From: Pseudohalocynthiibacter aestuariivivens
GTDB taxonomy: Bacteria; Pseudomonadota; Alphaproteobacteria; Rhodobacterales; Rhodobacteraceae
Direction: 5' to 3'
Length of the DNA: 64,000 nucleotides
Assembly (NCBI RefSeq): GCF_011040495.1
Contig: NZ_CP049037.1
Span: forward strand, 3,348,001-3,412,000
The notes beneath the pieces are model-generated. The model saw nothing but the letters and a program-made list of their open reading frames with translations, had not been told where the DNA came from and did not search any database. A program made the translations under genes and the position numbers. Positions 1-7,383 of this stretch are shown here, piece by piece; the stretch's first letter is position 1; every line of letters starts with the position of its first letter.

Positions 1-227
1 TGGCCTGGATCGCATCGCGCATCGATTTCGCTTTCCGTTTTGCGCTTGAGGCATGAGTGCCGTTTCAAGCGTGTTGCCCAGAGCCACGCAGGTCCGGTCA
101 GGAAAGTTTCGGATTGGCGCGATAACGTGCGTTCACGTCAGCGTGAAGCGGCCCCGCATCACAGGTTTTGCGAGTGCAGGGCCGCTACTGTAATTTGCTA
201 CAGAATATCAGATTTTATGTTGTTCTG
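1..227. other. No callable gene at the left edge
   Basis: I see no supported gene in the first 227 bp. Short frames there have no homology or ribosome site. A truncated gene continuing off the left edge cannot be excluded. Confidence 0.4.
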
Positions 228-1406
228 TCAGAGCTTTGACAGCAACGCTCCGGTCGGCCACGCGTCGGCGGGCAAGCCCAGCTTTTGCTGCAGGTCCTGC
301 ACTGCCGCGCGGGTGCCAGCCCCCAAAATTCCGTCGGCTTTGCCCACGTTGTAACCTCGTGCCGTCAGCTTGCGTTGCAGTTGCTTCATCTGGCTGCTGC
401 TCAGCCCCGGTTCAGGGTTGCCACGCGTCATCACCGGCGCCCCTTCTAGCCGATTGGCGAAATAAGCGGCGGTCAGAACGTAGGTAAAGCTTTGGTTCCA
501 TTCGAAATAGACACTGAAATTCGGATAGGCGATGAACGCCGGCCCCTTGCGCCCCTCTGGCAGAATGATGCTGGCGGGCAGATGCCCCGCGAGTTTGCCA
601 TGGCGCGGTTTCACGCCCAGCGCGGCCCAGTCCGATGCGCGCTTCGTCGTGCGCAGGCCGGTCTGTGACCAGTCAAGATTCGCAGGCACCGCGACCTCCT
701 GCAACCACGGCTCGCCCTTGCGCCAGCCCAGATGCGACAGCATCTTGCCCCCCGACATCAATGCGTCGGGGGCCGAGGTTTTCAGCGATACATGTCCGTC
801 GCCATCGCCATCCACACCATTTACCAGAATGTCGCGTGGCAACATCTGCACCATCCCAATCTCGCCCGCCCATGCGCCTGTGGTGCGGCGCGGATCAAAG
901 TCACCCTTCTCGTATAGCTCCAGCGCGGCAAAAACCTGTGGGCGGAACAGATGCGGGCGTCGGCAATCATGCGCCAACGTGACCAGCGCATTCAGCGTGT
1001 TGAAATCACCCTGAAAGCCGCCGAAATCGGTCTCAAACGCCCAAAAGGCCAGTAATACGCCCCGGCTGACGCCATATTCCTGCTCGATCCGTTTGAATAC
1101 GCTGTTGTATTGCTTGGCTTTGGCGCGCCCCGTCGTCAACCGGTTCGAACTGATCAGGCGTTGTGCAAACTCGGTAAAGGGTTTCTGGAACACGCCCTGC
1201 GCGCGGTCCGCCTTCAGAACCTTGCCGTCCTGTCGTACTGACCCAAAGAACTGTTTTACCGTACCGGCATCGTGCCCACGCGATACCGCCTCGTTCGCCA
1301 TGCTTTGCACGAATCCGTTAAATGAGCCGCCACAGGTGCCGGCGGCCAGAGCGGGCATGCCGGTCCCGATCAGAAGGGCAGTCGAAAGACATTTGAATAA
1401 ACGCAT
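228..1406 (-). CDS. Secreted lytic murein transglycosylase (MltB/SltB type) with peptidoglycan-binding domain
   Basis: This periplasmic enzyme should cleave the MurNAc-GlcNAc bond of peptidoglycan to form 1,6-anhydro ends. The 392-residue protein starts with a Sec signal peptide (about residues 1-22, MRLFKCLSTALL...ALAAG). An SLT_2 catalytic domain follows; the probable catalytic Glu125 lies in FWAFETDFGG. A DGDGDGH loop resembles the Ca-binding loop of MltB. The C-terminal 60 residues form a PG_binding_1 domain (QLQRKLTARGYNVGKADGILG). The ATG at 1406 was preferred over one nine codons upstream because the signal peptide begins there. There is no perfect lipobox, so it is probably soluble rather than a lipoprotein. 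Confidence 0.9.
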   Translation of the reverse strand: MRLFKCLSTALLIGTGMPALAAGTCGGSFNGFVQSMANEAVSRGHDAGTVKQFFGSVRQDGKVLKADRAQGVFQKPFTEFAQRLISSNRLTTGRAKAKQYNSVFKRIEQEYGVSRGVLLAFWAFETDFGGFQGDFNTLNALVTLAHDCRRPHLFRPQVFAALELYEKGDFDPRRTTGAWAGEIGMVQMLPRDILVNGVDGDGDGHVSLKTSAPDALMSGGKMLSHLGWRKGEPWLQEVAVPANLDWSQTGLRTTKRASDWAALGVKPRHGKLAGHLPASIILPEGRKGPAFIAYPNFSVYFEWNQSFTYVLTAAYFANRLEGAPVMTRGNPEPGLSSSQMKQLQRKLTARGYNVGKADGILGAGTRAAVQDLQQKLGLPADAWPTGALLSKL

Positions 1407-1529
1407 TGGGGCCTCGTCATATGGTGTTTTCAACAGCCTAGACGGGCAAAGCGAAAATTTGAATCGAATTCGGCGATTGGATTCTTTTCGCCACCCGCGC
1501 AGTGCCCGCGGTCACCAGCGCGCCGGGCC

Positions 1530-2441
1530 TCAGACCACGAGCGCGCAGAACAGTGCCGCCAGCAAAACCGCGCCCCAAACCCGCCATAACATGCGCGTGG
1601 CTGCCTCGATCTCGTTGGGGCCGATCTGATGTACGCCTACCGGATTGACAAAAGGGTAGTCGCGCAACGCGCCGTCATAGGATCGTGGACCGGCCAACGC
1701 CACACCCAGCGCTCGTGCCAGCGCCGCCTCTGGCCAACCGGCGTTGGGCGAGCGATGCAGTTGCGCTTCTGCGGTGATCTGCGACCATGATCGCAGCCCG
1801 CCGCCCAGAGCCGCGATGAAAAGTGCCGTCAGCCGGGCAGGTATCCAGTTCAGCACGTCATCCAGCCGCGCCGCCGCCCAACCGAAATCGCGGTGCCGTT
1901 CGGTCCGGTAGCCGATCATGCTGTCGGCAGTGTTGACTACTTTGTACAGAACGATGCCCGGCACGCCTGCGACCAGAAACCAGAAGATCGGCGCAATCAC
2001 CCCGTCGCTGAAATTTTCCGCCGCTGATTCGATGGCGGCGCGTGAGATGTCCGCACGGTTCATCGGTGCCGTATCGCGCCCGACAATCTGCGCCACGGCG
2101 CGACGCCCATCCCCCAGCGACACGCGCAGTGCAGTCGCGACGGCATCGACATGATCCATGAGAGAGCGTTGCGCGACGAGAACCGCCACGATCAGAGCAG
2201 AGATCATCCCACCCAATGCGCCCAGCAGCGTCCCGATGATCCACGCACCGATGCATAACACCGCCACAGCCGCGACGCCCTTGGCCCGCCGTGCCGCGCC
2301 GGTGTTCCAATGCTGGTCCAGCACTGAAACGGCACGGCCCATTACGACCGCAGGGTGGGGCACGCGTGACCATAGCCAGCGCGGCTCGCCCAACATGGCG
2401 TCCAGGACCAGCGCCACGACAAGACAGGTGAAAACGCTCAT
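1530..2441 (-). CDS. cobD: Adenosylcobinamide-phosphate synthase (CobD/CbiB)
   Basis: This integral membrane enzyme attaches the aminopropanol (phosphate) arm to adenosylcobyric acid late in B12 synthesis. The 303-residue protein has several hydrophobic segments. It shows the family's N-terminal LDAMLGEPRWLWSRVPHPAVVMGR pattern (split here as DAMLGEP and PHPAVVMGR), ESAAENFSDGVIAPIFW, and NTADSMIGYRTERHRDFGWAAARLDD (key words NTADSM and DFGWAAARLDD). The ATG at 2441 starts exactly where family homology begins; an in-frame upstream ATG would add 28 unrelated residues and overlap the neighbour. It lies 14 bp downstream of the DUF1636 gene, so the two are probably co-transcribed. Confidence 0.92.
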   Translation of the reverse strand: MSVFTCLVVALVLDAMLGEPRWLWSRVPHPAVVMGRAVSVLDQHWNTGAARRAKGVAAVAVLCIGAWIIGTLLGALGGMISALIVAVLVAQRSLMDHVDAVATALRVSLGDGRRAVAQIVGRDTAPMNRADISRAAIESAAENFSDGVIAPIFWFLVAGVPGIVLYKVVNTADSMIGYRTERHRDFGWAAARLDDVLNWIPARLTALFIAALGGGLRSWSQITAEAQLHRSPNAGWPEAALARALGVALAGPRSYDGALRDYPFVNPVGVHQIGPNEIEAATRMLWRVWGAVLLAALFCALVV

Positions 2442-2455
2442 TCGACGTCCATCTC

Positions 2456-2833
2456 TCAGGCGTCGTCCGTATCCGGCAGGGGTGGATGGCGGGTCACGAA
2501 ATGTCCTTTGACCCCCTGTGGCCATTCCCGAAACGGCACCCGACCTGTGTCGCTCTCCGCGTGCATTTCGGCATAATCGACGATGGCCGCTGCGGCCTCT
2601 CTATCGGGTAGGAAATCGCCCAACGTATACGCGAGCTTGCCCTGCGCCTGTATCGCGATATTGCAACCATGCTTGCACCCCATCAGGCATGACACCCGGC
2701 GGGTACGCACGCCACGTCCTTGGGCCGCCACCTCGACCAGTTCCGCCAGATCCTCGCCATGGGGGCGCTGATGGGTCTGCTCATGCCAATCGTCGCGCTT
2801 GCAGGTGTCGCAGATCGTTATCCAAGTGGTCAT
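2456..2833 (-). CDS. DUF1636 family Cys-rich protein, cobalamin-locus associated
   Basis: This 125-residue protein has no known reaction. It has paired cysteines near the N-terminus (ICDTCKRDDW, Cys8 and Cys11) and a second cluster CLMGCKHGC (Cys49, Cys53, Cys57). The spacing is typical of a metal- or [2Fe-2S]-binding thioredoxin-like fold, which is how I remember DUF1636. It is the first gene of a minus-strand pair with cobD and faces the cbiX operon across a 341-bp gap. Its place in a B12 cluster suggests a role in cobalt or redox handling; that is inference. The leader contains nested inverted repeats (see the separate entry). Confidence 0.8.
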   Translation of the reverse strand: MTTWITICDTCKRDDWHEQTHQRPHGEDLAELVEVAAQGRGVRTRRVSCLMGCKHGCNIAIQAQGKLAYTLGDFLPDREAAAAIVDYAEMHAESDTGRVPFREWPQGVKGHFVTRHPPLPDTDDA

Positions 2834-2837
2834 CGGG

Positions 2838-2969
2838 GCGGTCCCTGTCTGGCTGGTGGGTCGTCGGTTTCGTGCTTATCAACCGGATTTCCACGAGCGG
2901 CACAAGCATTTCCAGCGCGACCCGCATCATCATGTCCCATCGGCGGTCTGCACTACGCAAAGGGACCGC
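2838..2969 (-). promoter_or_regulatory. Structured leader candidate upstream of the DUF1636-cobD operon
   Basis: Two nested inverted repeats sit directly in front of the DUF1636 start. The outer one is a perfect 9-bp pair (2838-2846 with 2961-2969, GCGGTCCCT/AGGGACCGC). The inner one is a 6-bp pair (2858-2863 with 2918-2923, GGGTCG/CGACCC). On the minus strand the 3' arm sits in AGCCAGACAGGGACCGCC, five bases before the ATG. This resembles the 3' end of cobalamin riboswitches, but the GCCACTG core was not found on this strand. It may be a divergent metabolite-sensing leader or coincidence. Confidence 0.3.
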
Positions 2970-2987
2970 GTCGTGTCGCTTCTTGGT

Positions 2988-3016
2988 TTGCAAGCCCGCG
3001 TTATGCTGGGTATAGA
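2988..3016 (+). promoter_or_regulatory. Possible sigma70-type promoter for the cbiX-cob operon
   Basis: TTGCAA at 2988-2993 and TATAGA at 3011-3016 are separated by 17 bp, each matching 4 of 6 consensus bases. The pair lies directly before the riboswitch-like region and points into the operon. This is a pattern match only. Confidence 0.35.
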
Positions 3017-3017
3017 A

Positions 3018-3172
3018 AGGGGCGACGACGCCCGGAAACGGGCCGGAAAGGTGCGCGGAGGAACGGTTGACCCATATCGGGAACCATGATCCGCATCGTC
3101 AATGAGGCGGCTGCCACTAGGCATGGCGTCCCGCGACCCCTTTTCGCAAAACGTGTAAGAGAGGGGACCCGC
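3018..3172 (+). ncRNA. Probable cobalamin riboswitch (short, class II-like)
   Basis: Conserved-looking blocks occur in the expected order: GGAAA (3034-3038), GGTG (3050-3053), GGAACGGTTGA (3060-3070), GGGAA (3079-3083), TGCCACTAGGC (3112-3122) and GAGGGGACC (3161-3169). The TGCCACTAGGC block and the upstream ACGGTT closely resemble the core of environmental hydroxocobalamin-type riboswitches. A 6-bp helix closes the core (3027-3032 with 3125-3130, GACGCC/GGCGTC). The 3' block lies six bases before the start codon at 3175, which suggests control at translation start. The B12 genes downstream support the call. No covariance search was possible. Confidence 0.55.
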
Positions 3173-3174
3173 AG

Positions 3175-3399
3175 ATGAAACAAACCTTTATGATTGTCGC
3201 GCTTTGCGTCGGCGCAGATATGGCTCAGGCACATCCCGGACACTTGGCCGAGGCCGCAGGCCATGGCCATTGGCTTGGCGCGGCAGCAATCGGTGCAGCC
3301 ATCGCCATTGGCCTGTGGGCCGGTCTGCGCGAGAAGGCAAAGGCGCGCGCGGCAGAGGCCGAACAGGACGAAGAACTGCAAGAAGCAGAAGCGCAATGA
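3175..3399 (+). CDS. Small exported single-pass membrane protein (DUF6732-like), first gene of the cob operon
   Basis: The 74-residue protein has a signal-like N-terminus (MKQTFMIVALCVGADMAQA), a His-containing stretch AHPGHLAEAAGHGHWLG, one hydrophobic helix (about residues 38-50) and an acidic tail of Glu, Ala and Gln. The HPGH and GHGH motifs could bind cobalt or another metal; that is inference. From memory it matches a small Rhodobacteraceae family (DUF6732) found beside cbiX. Its stop codon overlaps the cbiX start (ATGA), so the two are translationally coupled. It is the first gene after the riboswitch. Confidence 0.75.
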   Translation: MKQTFMIVALCVGADMAQAHPGHLAEAAGHGHWLGAAAIGAAIAIGLWAGLREKAKARAAEAEQDEELQEAEAQ

Positions 3400-4640
3400 C
3401 CAAGACGGGCGTGATGATCTGCGGACACGGATCGCGCAGTCAGGATGCCGTGGATGAATTCAGCGTTCTGGCGGAAAAACTGCCTGCCTATCTGCCCGAT
3501 GACTGGGAAATGGAATATGGTTATCTTGAATTCGCCAACCCGGTGATCCGTGATGGTCTGGATCGTCTGCGGGCCTCGGGCTGTGATCGGATCCTCGCAG
3601 TGCCCGGCATGCTCTTTGCTGCGATGCACTCCAAAAATGACATCCCCACAGTGCTGAACACCTACGCCGCCCGGCATGGAATCGACGTCCGCTATGGGCG
3701 CGAACTGGGCGTCGATCCAAAGATGATCACCGCCGCAGGCGCGCGGGTGCAAGAGGCCGTGGACCGTGCCAATGCCGAACTGGGCGAGGTGGCGCTGCAC
3801 GACACCTGCCTCGTTGTGATCGGTCGCGGTGCATCCGACCCCGACGCCAATGGCAACGTCTCGAAAATCGCGCGTATGCTGCACGAAGGTATCGGCTTTG
3901 GCTGGTGCGAAGTGGGCTATTCCGGCGTTACGTTCCCGCTGGTGGAGCCGTGCCTGCAACACGTCGCACGACTGGGTTATAAGCGCGTCATCGTCTTTCC
4001 CTATTTTCTGTTTTCCGGCATCCTGATTGACCGCATCTATGGGTTCACCGATCAGGTCGCGTCGCAGCACCCGGATATGCAATTCGTCAAGGCCGGTTAT
4101 CTGGGCGATCACCCAAAGGTTTTGGAAACCTTCGCCGAACGCGTGACCGAGCAGATCGGCGACGTGCCACCGCCGAATTGCGGAACGTGCCAATACCGTA
4201 CACAAATCCTCGCCATCGAGGGCGAAGAAGTGCGCAAGATCAGCCCGGCCGAACGCGCTGCCATTGCCCGCGACAACGGTACCGGTCACCCGGCCTTCGG
4301 TGCCACGCCACCGCCCACTTGTGTCTTGTGCAAATACCGCACTCAGGTACTGGGATTCGAGGCCGAAGTGGGGGCGGTGCAGGAAAGCCACCACCACCAC
4401 GTCGAAGGGCAGGGCGCCTCCGCCCCCGGATCCAACGTTGCCGATTGTGCGCTCTGCGATACATTTTGCACGGGCCGCTGCCGTCTGGAAAATGTGGGCC
4501 ACCACCGCCATCACCATGATCACCACCACGATCATGCCCACGATCATCACCACCATCATGATCATGACCATGCGCATGCCCACTACCCGCATGCTAACCA
4601 CCCGCACGGCCCGGAAAGCGCCCGAAAAACAAACGCCTAA
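3396..4640 (+). CDS. cbiX: Sirohydrochlorin cobaltochelatase CbiX with Cys-rich and His-rich tail
   Basis: CbiX inserts cobalt into sirohydrochlorin (the cobalt-early step). The 414-residue protein has two CbiX-type halves: residues 1-125, with the active-site-type GHGSR (10-14), and about 135-255, with VIGRGASDPDAN. A long extension follows. It carries CxxC pairs at Cys262/265 (PPNCGTCQYRTQ) and Cys309/312 (PPTCVLCKYRTQ), a CxxCx3Cx3C cluster at 351-362, and a tail of about 35 residues (369-404) that is mostly His and Asp. Long CbiX proteins are known to carry a C-terminal Fe-S site and His-rich tail; this one has more Cys pairs than I recall. The ATG at 3396 overlaps the previous stop. Confidence 0.93.
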   Translation: MTKTGVMICGHGSRSQDAVDEFSVLAEKLPAYLPDDWEMEYGYLEFANPVIRDGLDRLRASGCDRILAVPGMLFAAMHSKNDIPTVLNTYAARHGIDVRYGRELGVDPKMITAAGARVQEAVDRANAELGEVALHDTCLVVIGRGASDPDANGNVSKIARMLHEGIGFGWCEVGYSGVTFPLVEPCLQHVARLGYKRVIVFPYFLFSGILIDRIYGFTDQVASQHPDMQFVKAGYLGDHPKVLETFAERVTEQIGDVPPPNCGTCQYRTQILAIEGEEVRKISPAERAAIARDNGTGHPAFGATPPPTCVLCKYRTQVLGFEAEVGAVQESHHHHVEGQGASAPGSNVADCALCDTFCTGRCRLENVGHHRHHHDHHHDHAHDHHHHHDHDHAHAHYPHANHPHGPESARKTNA

Positions 4641-4642
4641 AA

Positions 4643-4667
4643 TTTCTTCTTGCTTAAAATATCCCCG
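4643..4667 (+). repeat. Rhodobacteraceae-type intergenic motif, copy 1 (TTTC..CTT..AAAATA.CCCC)
   Basis: The stretch just after the cbiX stop reads TTTCTTCTTGCTTAAAATA followed by TCCCC. It aligns base by base, with few mismatches, to the stretches at 30373-30395 and 36169-36191. It sits between cbiX and cobH. Function unknown. Confidence 0.4.
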
Positions 4668-4709
4668 CCGGAGGCATCCAAAGGCTGCCCAAAACCTGAA
4701 AGTCCGATT

Positions 4710-5351
4710 GTGCGTCCTTACGAAAAATCCCCTTCGGCGATCTACGCCCAAAGCTTTGCGACCGTCCGCCGCGAGGCGCAACTCGACCGGTTCGACGCCG
4801 GAATGGAGGCGCTCGCGGTACGGCTGATCCATGCCTGTGGCATGATCGAGGTTGCCGACCGTCTGGCGTATTCCGACGACGCCTATCAGGCCGGAAACGC
4901 GGCGCTTGCGGCGGGCGCGCCGGTGCTGTGCGATTGCGAAATGGTCGGTGCGGGAATTATCCGTCGGTATCTGCCGCGCGATAACCGGATCATCGTTACC
5001 TTGAACGATCCCCGTGTGCCGGACATCGCAGCGGGTATCGGTAACACCCGCTCGGCGGCGGCGGTCGAGCTTTGGGCCGATCATCTGGAGGGCGCGGTGG
5101 TGGCAATCGGCAATGCCCCAACGGCACTCTTCCATCTGCTCGAACTCATTGATCAGGGCGCTCCGCGCCCGGCAGTGATCCTCGGTTTCCCGGTGGGCTT
5201 CGTCGGTGCCGCCGAGAGCAAGGCAGAGTTGGCCGCCAACCCCCGTGGTTGCGACTTCATCGCCCTGCGCGGTCGGCGCGGTGGCTCGGCCATCGCATCT
5301 GCGGCGGTTAACGCGCTTGCCGCCGGATTGCCGGAGGTCACGGCACAGTGA
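4710..5351 (+). CDS. cobH: Precorrin-8X methylmutase (CobH/CbiC)
   Basis: CobH moves a methyl group from C11 to C12, giving hydrogenobyrinic or cobyrinic acid. Family features are visible: RPYEKSPSAIYAQSF, ATVRREAQLDRF, and catalytic His41 in VRLIHACGMIEVAD, followed by CDCEMVGAGI and the late FPVGFVGAAESK. The family start is a short MRPYEK-type N-terminus. I therefore chose the GTG at 4710, which has GAAAG upstream, giving 213 residues; a TTG at 4650 would add 20 non-conserved residues. It lies 69 bp after cbiX and before an unusual AT-rich spacer. Confidence 0.92.
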   Translation: MRPYEKSPSAIYAQSFATVRREAQLDRFDAGMEALAVRLIHACGMIEVADRLAYSDDAYQAGNAALAAGAPVLCDCEMVGAGIIRRYLPRDNRIIVTLNDPRVPDIAAGIGNTRSAAAVELWADHLEGAVVAIGNAPTALFHLLELIDQGAPRPAVILGFPVGFVGAAESKAELAANPRGCDFIALRGRRGGSAIASAAVNALAAGLPEVTAQ

Positions 5352-5357
5352 CAAAAC

Positions 5358-5400
5358 TTTTCGCGAAAAATTTCCCACCAGAAAATTCGCCGAATTTTCT
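5358..5400. promoter_or_regulatory. Two AT-rich perfect palindromes in the cobH-cobL spacer
   Basis: The 72-bp gap contains TTTTCGCGAAAA (5358-5369), a perfect palindrome. It also contains AGAAAATTC-GCC-GAATTTTCT (5380-5400), a 9-bp stem with a 3-base loop. Both are far more AT-rich than the flanking genes. They could be an operator, a processing or attenuation hairpin, or a stability element. No T-tract follows, so a simple terminator is unlikely. Confidence 0.45.
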
Positions 5401-5423
5401 GCACGCTTCGCCGAGGATTCATC

Positions 5424-6626
5424 ATGTCTGAACAGTGGCTGCATATTGTCGGTATCGGTGAAGAGGGGCTTGCCGGTCTACTCCCTGCGACCCGCGCGAT
5501 CGTGGACGCCGCCGAGGTGATTATAGGCGGCGACCGCCACCATGATCTGTCTAGCGCCATCGACGCCGAGCGTGTCGCATGGCCTTCGCCGTTCGATGCG
5601 CTGATCGACGTACTGCGTGGGTACAAGGGGCGGCGGGTTGTGGTTCTCGCCACCGGCGATCCGCTCTGGTTCTCGGTCGGTGCACGGATCGGGCGCGCCA
5701 TCGATCCCGCGCAGATCGTCTATCATCCGCAGCTCAGCGCCTTTCAGCTTGCTGCCGCCCGCATGGGGTGGAGCATTGCGGATGTCGAAACACTCACTGT
5801 GCATGGTCGCCCGGTTGAGCAGATGATTGCCTTCATTCAGCCGGGTGCGCGTCTCTTGATCCTGACCACGGGGGCAGAGACCCCGGCGCAGATCGCGCGG
5901 TTCTTGACCCAACGTGGATTCGGGACATCGCGCATGACCGTTTTGGCGGCCATGGGGGGCGACCGAGAGGCCCGTTTTGACGGGATCGCGCAGGAGTGGG
6001 ACCATTCAGTGCCAGCGTTCAACACCTTGGCGGTGGACTGTATCGCCGCGCCGGATGCGGCGTTGCTGCCACGGGTGCCGGGGCTGCCGGATGACATGTT
6101 CCAGCACGACGGGACCATGACCAAGCAGGAAGTGCGGGCTGCGACGCTGGCCAAGCTGATGCCGATGCGCGGTGCCTTGCTGTGGGATATCGGAACTGGT
6201 TGCGGCTCGGTTGCAGTCGAATGGATGCGCGCAGCACGATATGCGCGCGCTATCGGGATCGAGCCACGCGCGGATCGTCGCGCGATGGCAGCGGCCAACG
6301 CGCTGGCGCTGGGAACACCGCAATTGCAACTGGTCGAGGGGCATGTACCGGAGGCATTGACAGGGTTGGTTGCACCGGATGCTGTGTTCATCGGTGGCGG
6401 GCTGAGTGTCGAGACCTTTGATGCCGCTTGGGCGGCGCTGCGCCCGTTGGGCAGGATGGTGTGCAATGCGGTCACGCTGGAGAGCGAAGCGGTGTTGATC
6501 GCGCTGCATAAGGCGCATGGCGGGCAATTGGTGAAACTACAGGTGAACCGAGCCGAACCGATCGGCAATCTCACCGGCTGGCGTCCGTTGATGCCGGTCA
6601 CCCAATGGAGCCTGATCAAGCGATGA
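5424..6626 (+). CDS. cobL: Precorrin-6Y C5,15-methyltransferase, decarboxylating (CobL; CbiE-CbiT fusion)
   Basis: CobL methylates C5 and C15 of the corrin ring and decarboxylates the C12 acetate. The N-terminal half (about 1-200) is a tetrapyrrole methylase domain: WLHIVGIGEEGL, a VLATGDPLWF SAM loop, and YHPQLSAFQLAAARMGW. The C-terminal half (about 215-400) is a Rossmann methyltransferase with LLWDIGTGCGSVAVEWMRAA and FIGGGLS. At 400 residues it is full length for the fused form. The ATG at 5424 has GAGGA about 8 bases upstream. Confidence 0.95.
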   Translation: MSEQWLHIVGIGEEGLAGLLPATRAIVDAAEVIIGGDRHHDLSSAIDAERVAWPSPFDALIDVLRGYKGRRVVVLATGDPLWFSVGARIGRAIDPAQIVYHPQLSAFQLAAARMGWSIADVETLTVHGRPVEQMIAFIQPGARLLILTTGAETPAQIARFLTQRGFGTSRMTVLAAMGGDREARFDGIAQEWDHSVPAFNTLAVDCIAAPDAALLPRVPGLPDDMFQHDGTMTKQEVRAATLAKLMPMRGALLWDIGTGCGSVAVEWMRAARYARAIGIEPRADRRAMAAANALALGTPQLQLVEGHVPEALTGLVAPDAVFIGGGLSVETFDAAWAALRPLGRMVCNAVTLESEAVLIALHKAHGGQLVKLQVNRAEPIGNLTGWRPLMPVTQWSLIKR

Positions 6627-6681
6627 TGACGGCGATGACGAGTATTGTTGGAATATTGAAACCCTTCGTGGAGCGCCGCGC

Positions 6682-7383
6682 GTGACCGGGGTGCTTTATG
6701 GTGTGGGCCTTGGCCCCGGTGATCCGGATCTGATGACCCTGCGCGCGCACCGGTTGATTTCGGGCGCTCGGGTCGTCGCCTATCCGGCGCTGGCGGGCGG
6801 CGAGAGTTTTGCCCGCGCGATTGCGGCGGATGCGATTGCCCCGGGCACGCGCGAGATTGTGATGGATGTGCCCATGACCACGGCGCGGGCCCCGGCGCAG
6901 ACTGCCTATGACAAGGGCGCGCAGGAGATCGCTGCGGCGTTGGAGGCTGGTGAGGATGTGGTTTGCCTCTGCGAGGGAGATCCGTTTTTCTATGGCTCGT
7001 TCATGTATCTCTTTGCCCGTCTCAAGGACCGGTTCAATGTGCAGGTCATACCCGGCGTGACATCCATTACCGCCTGTGCGGCGCGCGCAGGCTTGCCGCT
7101 GGCAGCGCGCAATGAGCGTCTGACAGTGTTGCCCGGCCCGCTGCCCGAAGCGGAATTGCGCGCCCGCATCGAGGGGGCCGAAAGCGTGGCTATCATGAAG
7201 GTTGGCCGCCACCTGCCCAAAATACGCGCCGTCATTGATACGCTGGGCCTGACCGAACATGCTGTCTATATCGAACGCGCCAGCCTGCCCCAAGAGGTGG
7301 TTTGCCCACTGGCCGAGGCGCCGACAAACGCGCCTTATTTTTCCATGATCCTGCTCACGAAAGGGGCCGACCCGTGGCTGTAA
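6682..7383 (+). CDS. cobI: Precorrin-2 C20-methyltransferase (CobI/CbiL)
   Basis: CobI adds the C20 methyl to precorrin-2 (or the cobalt form). The 233-residue protein has VLYGVGLGPGDPDLMTLRAHR at the N-terminus (core GVGLGPGDPDLMTL), CEGDPFFYGSFMYLF, VIPGVTSITACAARAGLPL and VGRHLPKIRAVID. All are diagnostic of the C20 enzyme. The GTG start is preceded by GGAGCG. Its end overlaps the start of the CbiG-CobJ gene by 10 bp. Confidence 0.94.
   Translation: MTGVLYGVGLGPGDPDLMTLRAHRLISGARVVAYPALAGGESFARAIAADAIAPGTREIVMDVPMTTARAPAQTAYDKGAQEIAAALEAGEDVVCLCEGDPFFYGSFMYLFARLKDRFNVQVIPGVTSITACAARAGLPLAARNERLTVLPGPLPEAELRARIEGAESVAIMKVGRHLPKIRAVIDTLGLTEHAVYIERASLPQEVVCPLAEAPTNAPYFSMILLTKGADPWL

Noticed and set aside
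3225..5444. A 739-codon open frame on the minus strand across cbiX and cobH
   Set aside because: It lies opposite two clear genes with family motifs and its translation is low-complexity His/Val/Met-rich. It is a shadow of GC-rich codon use and of the His-rich tail.
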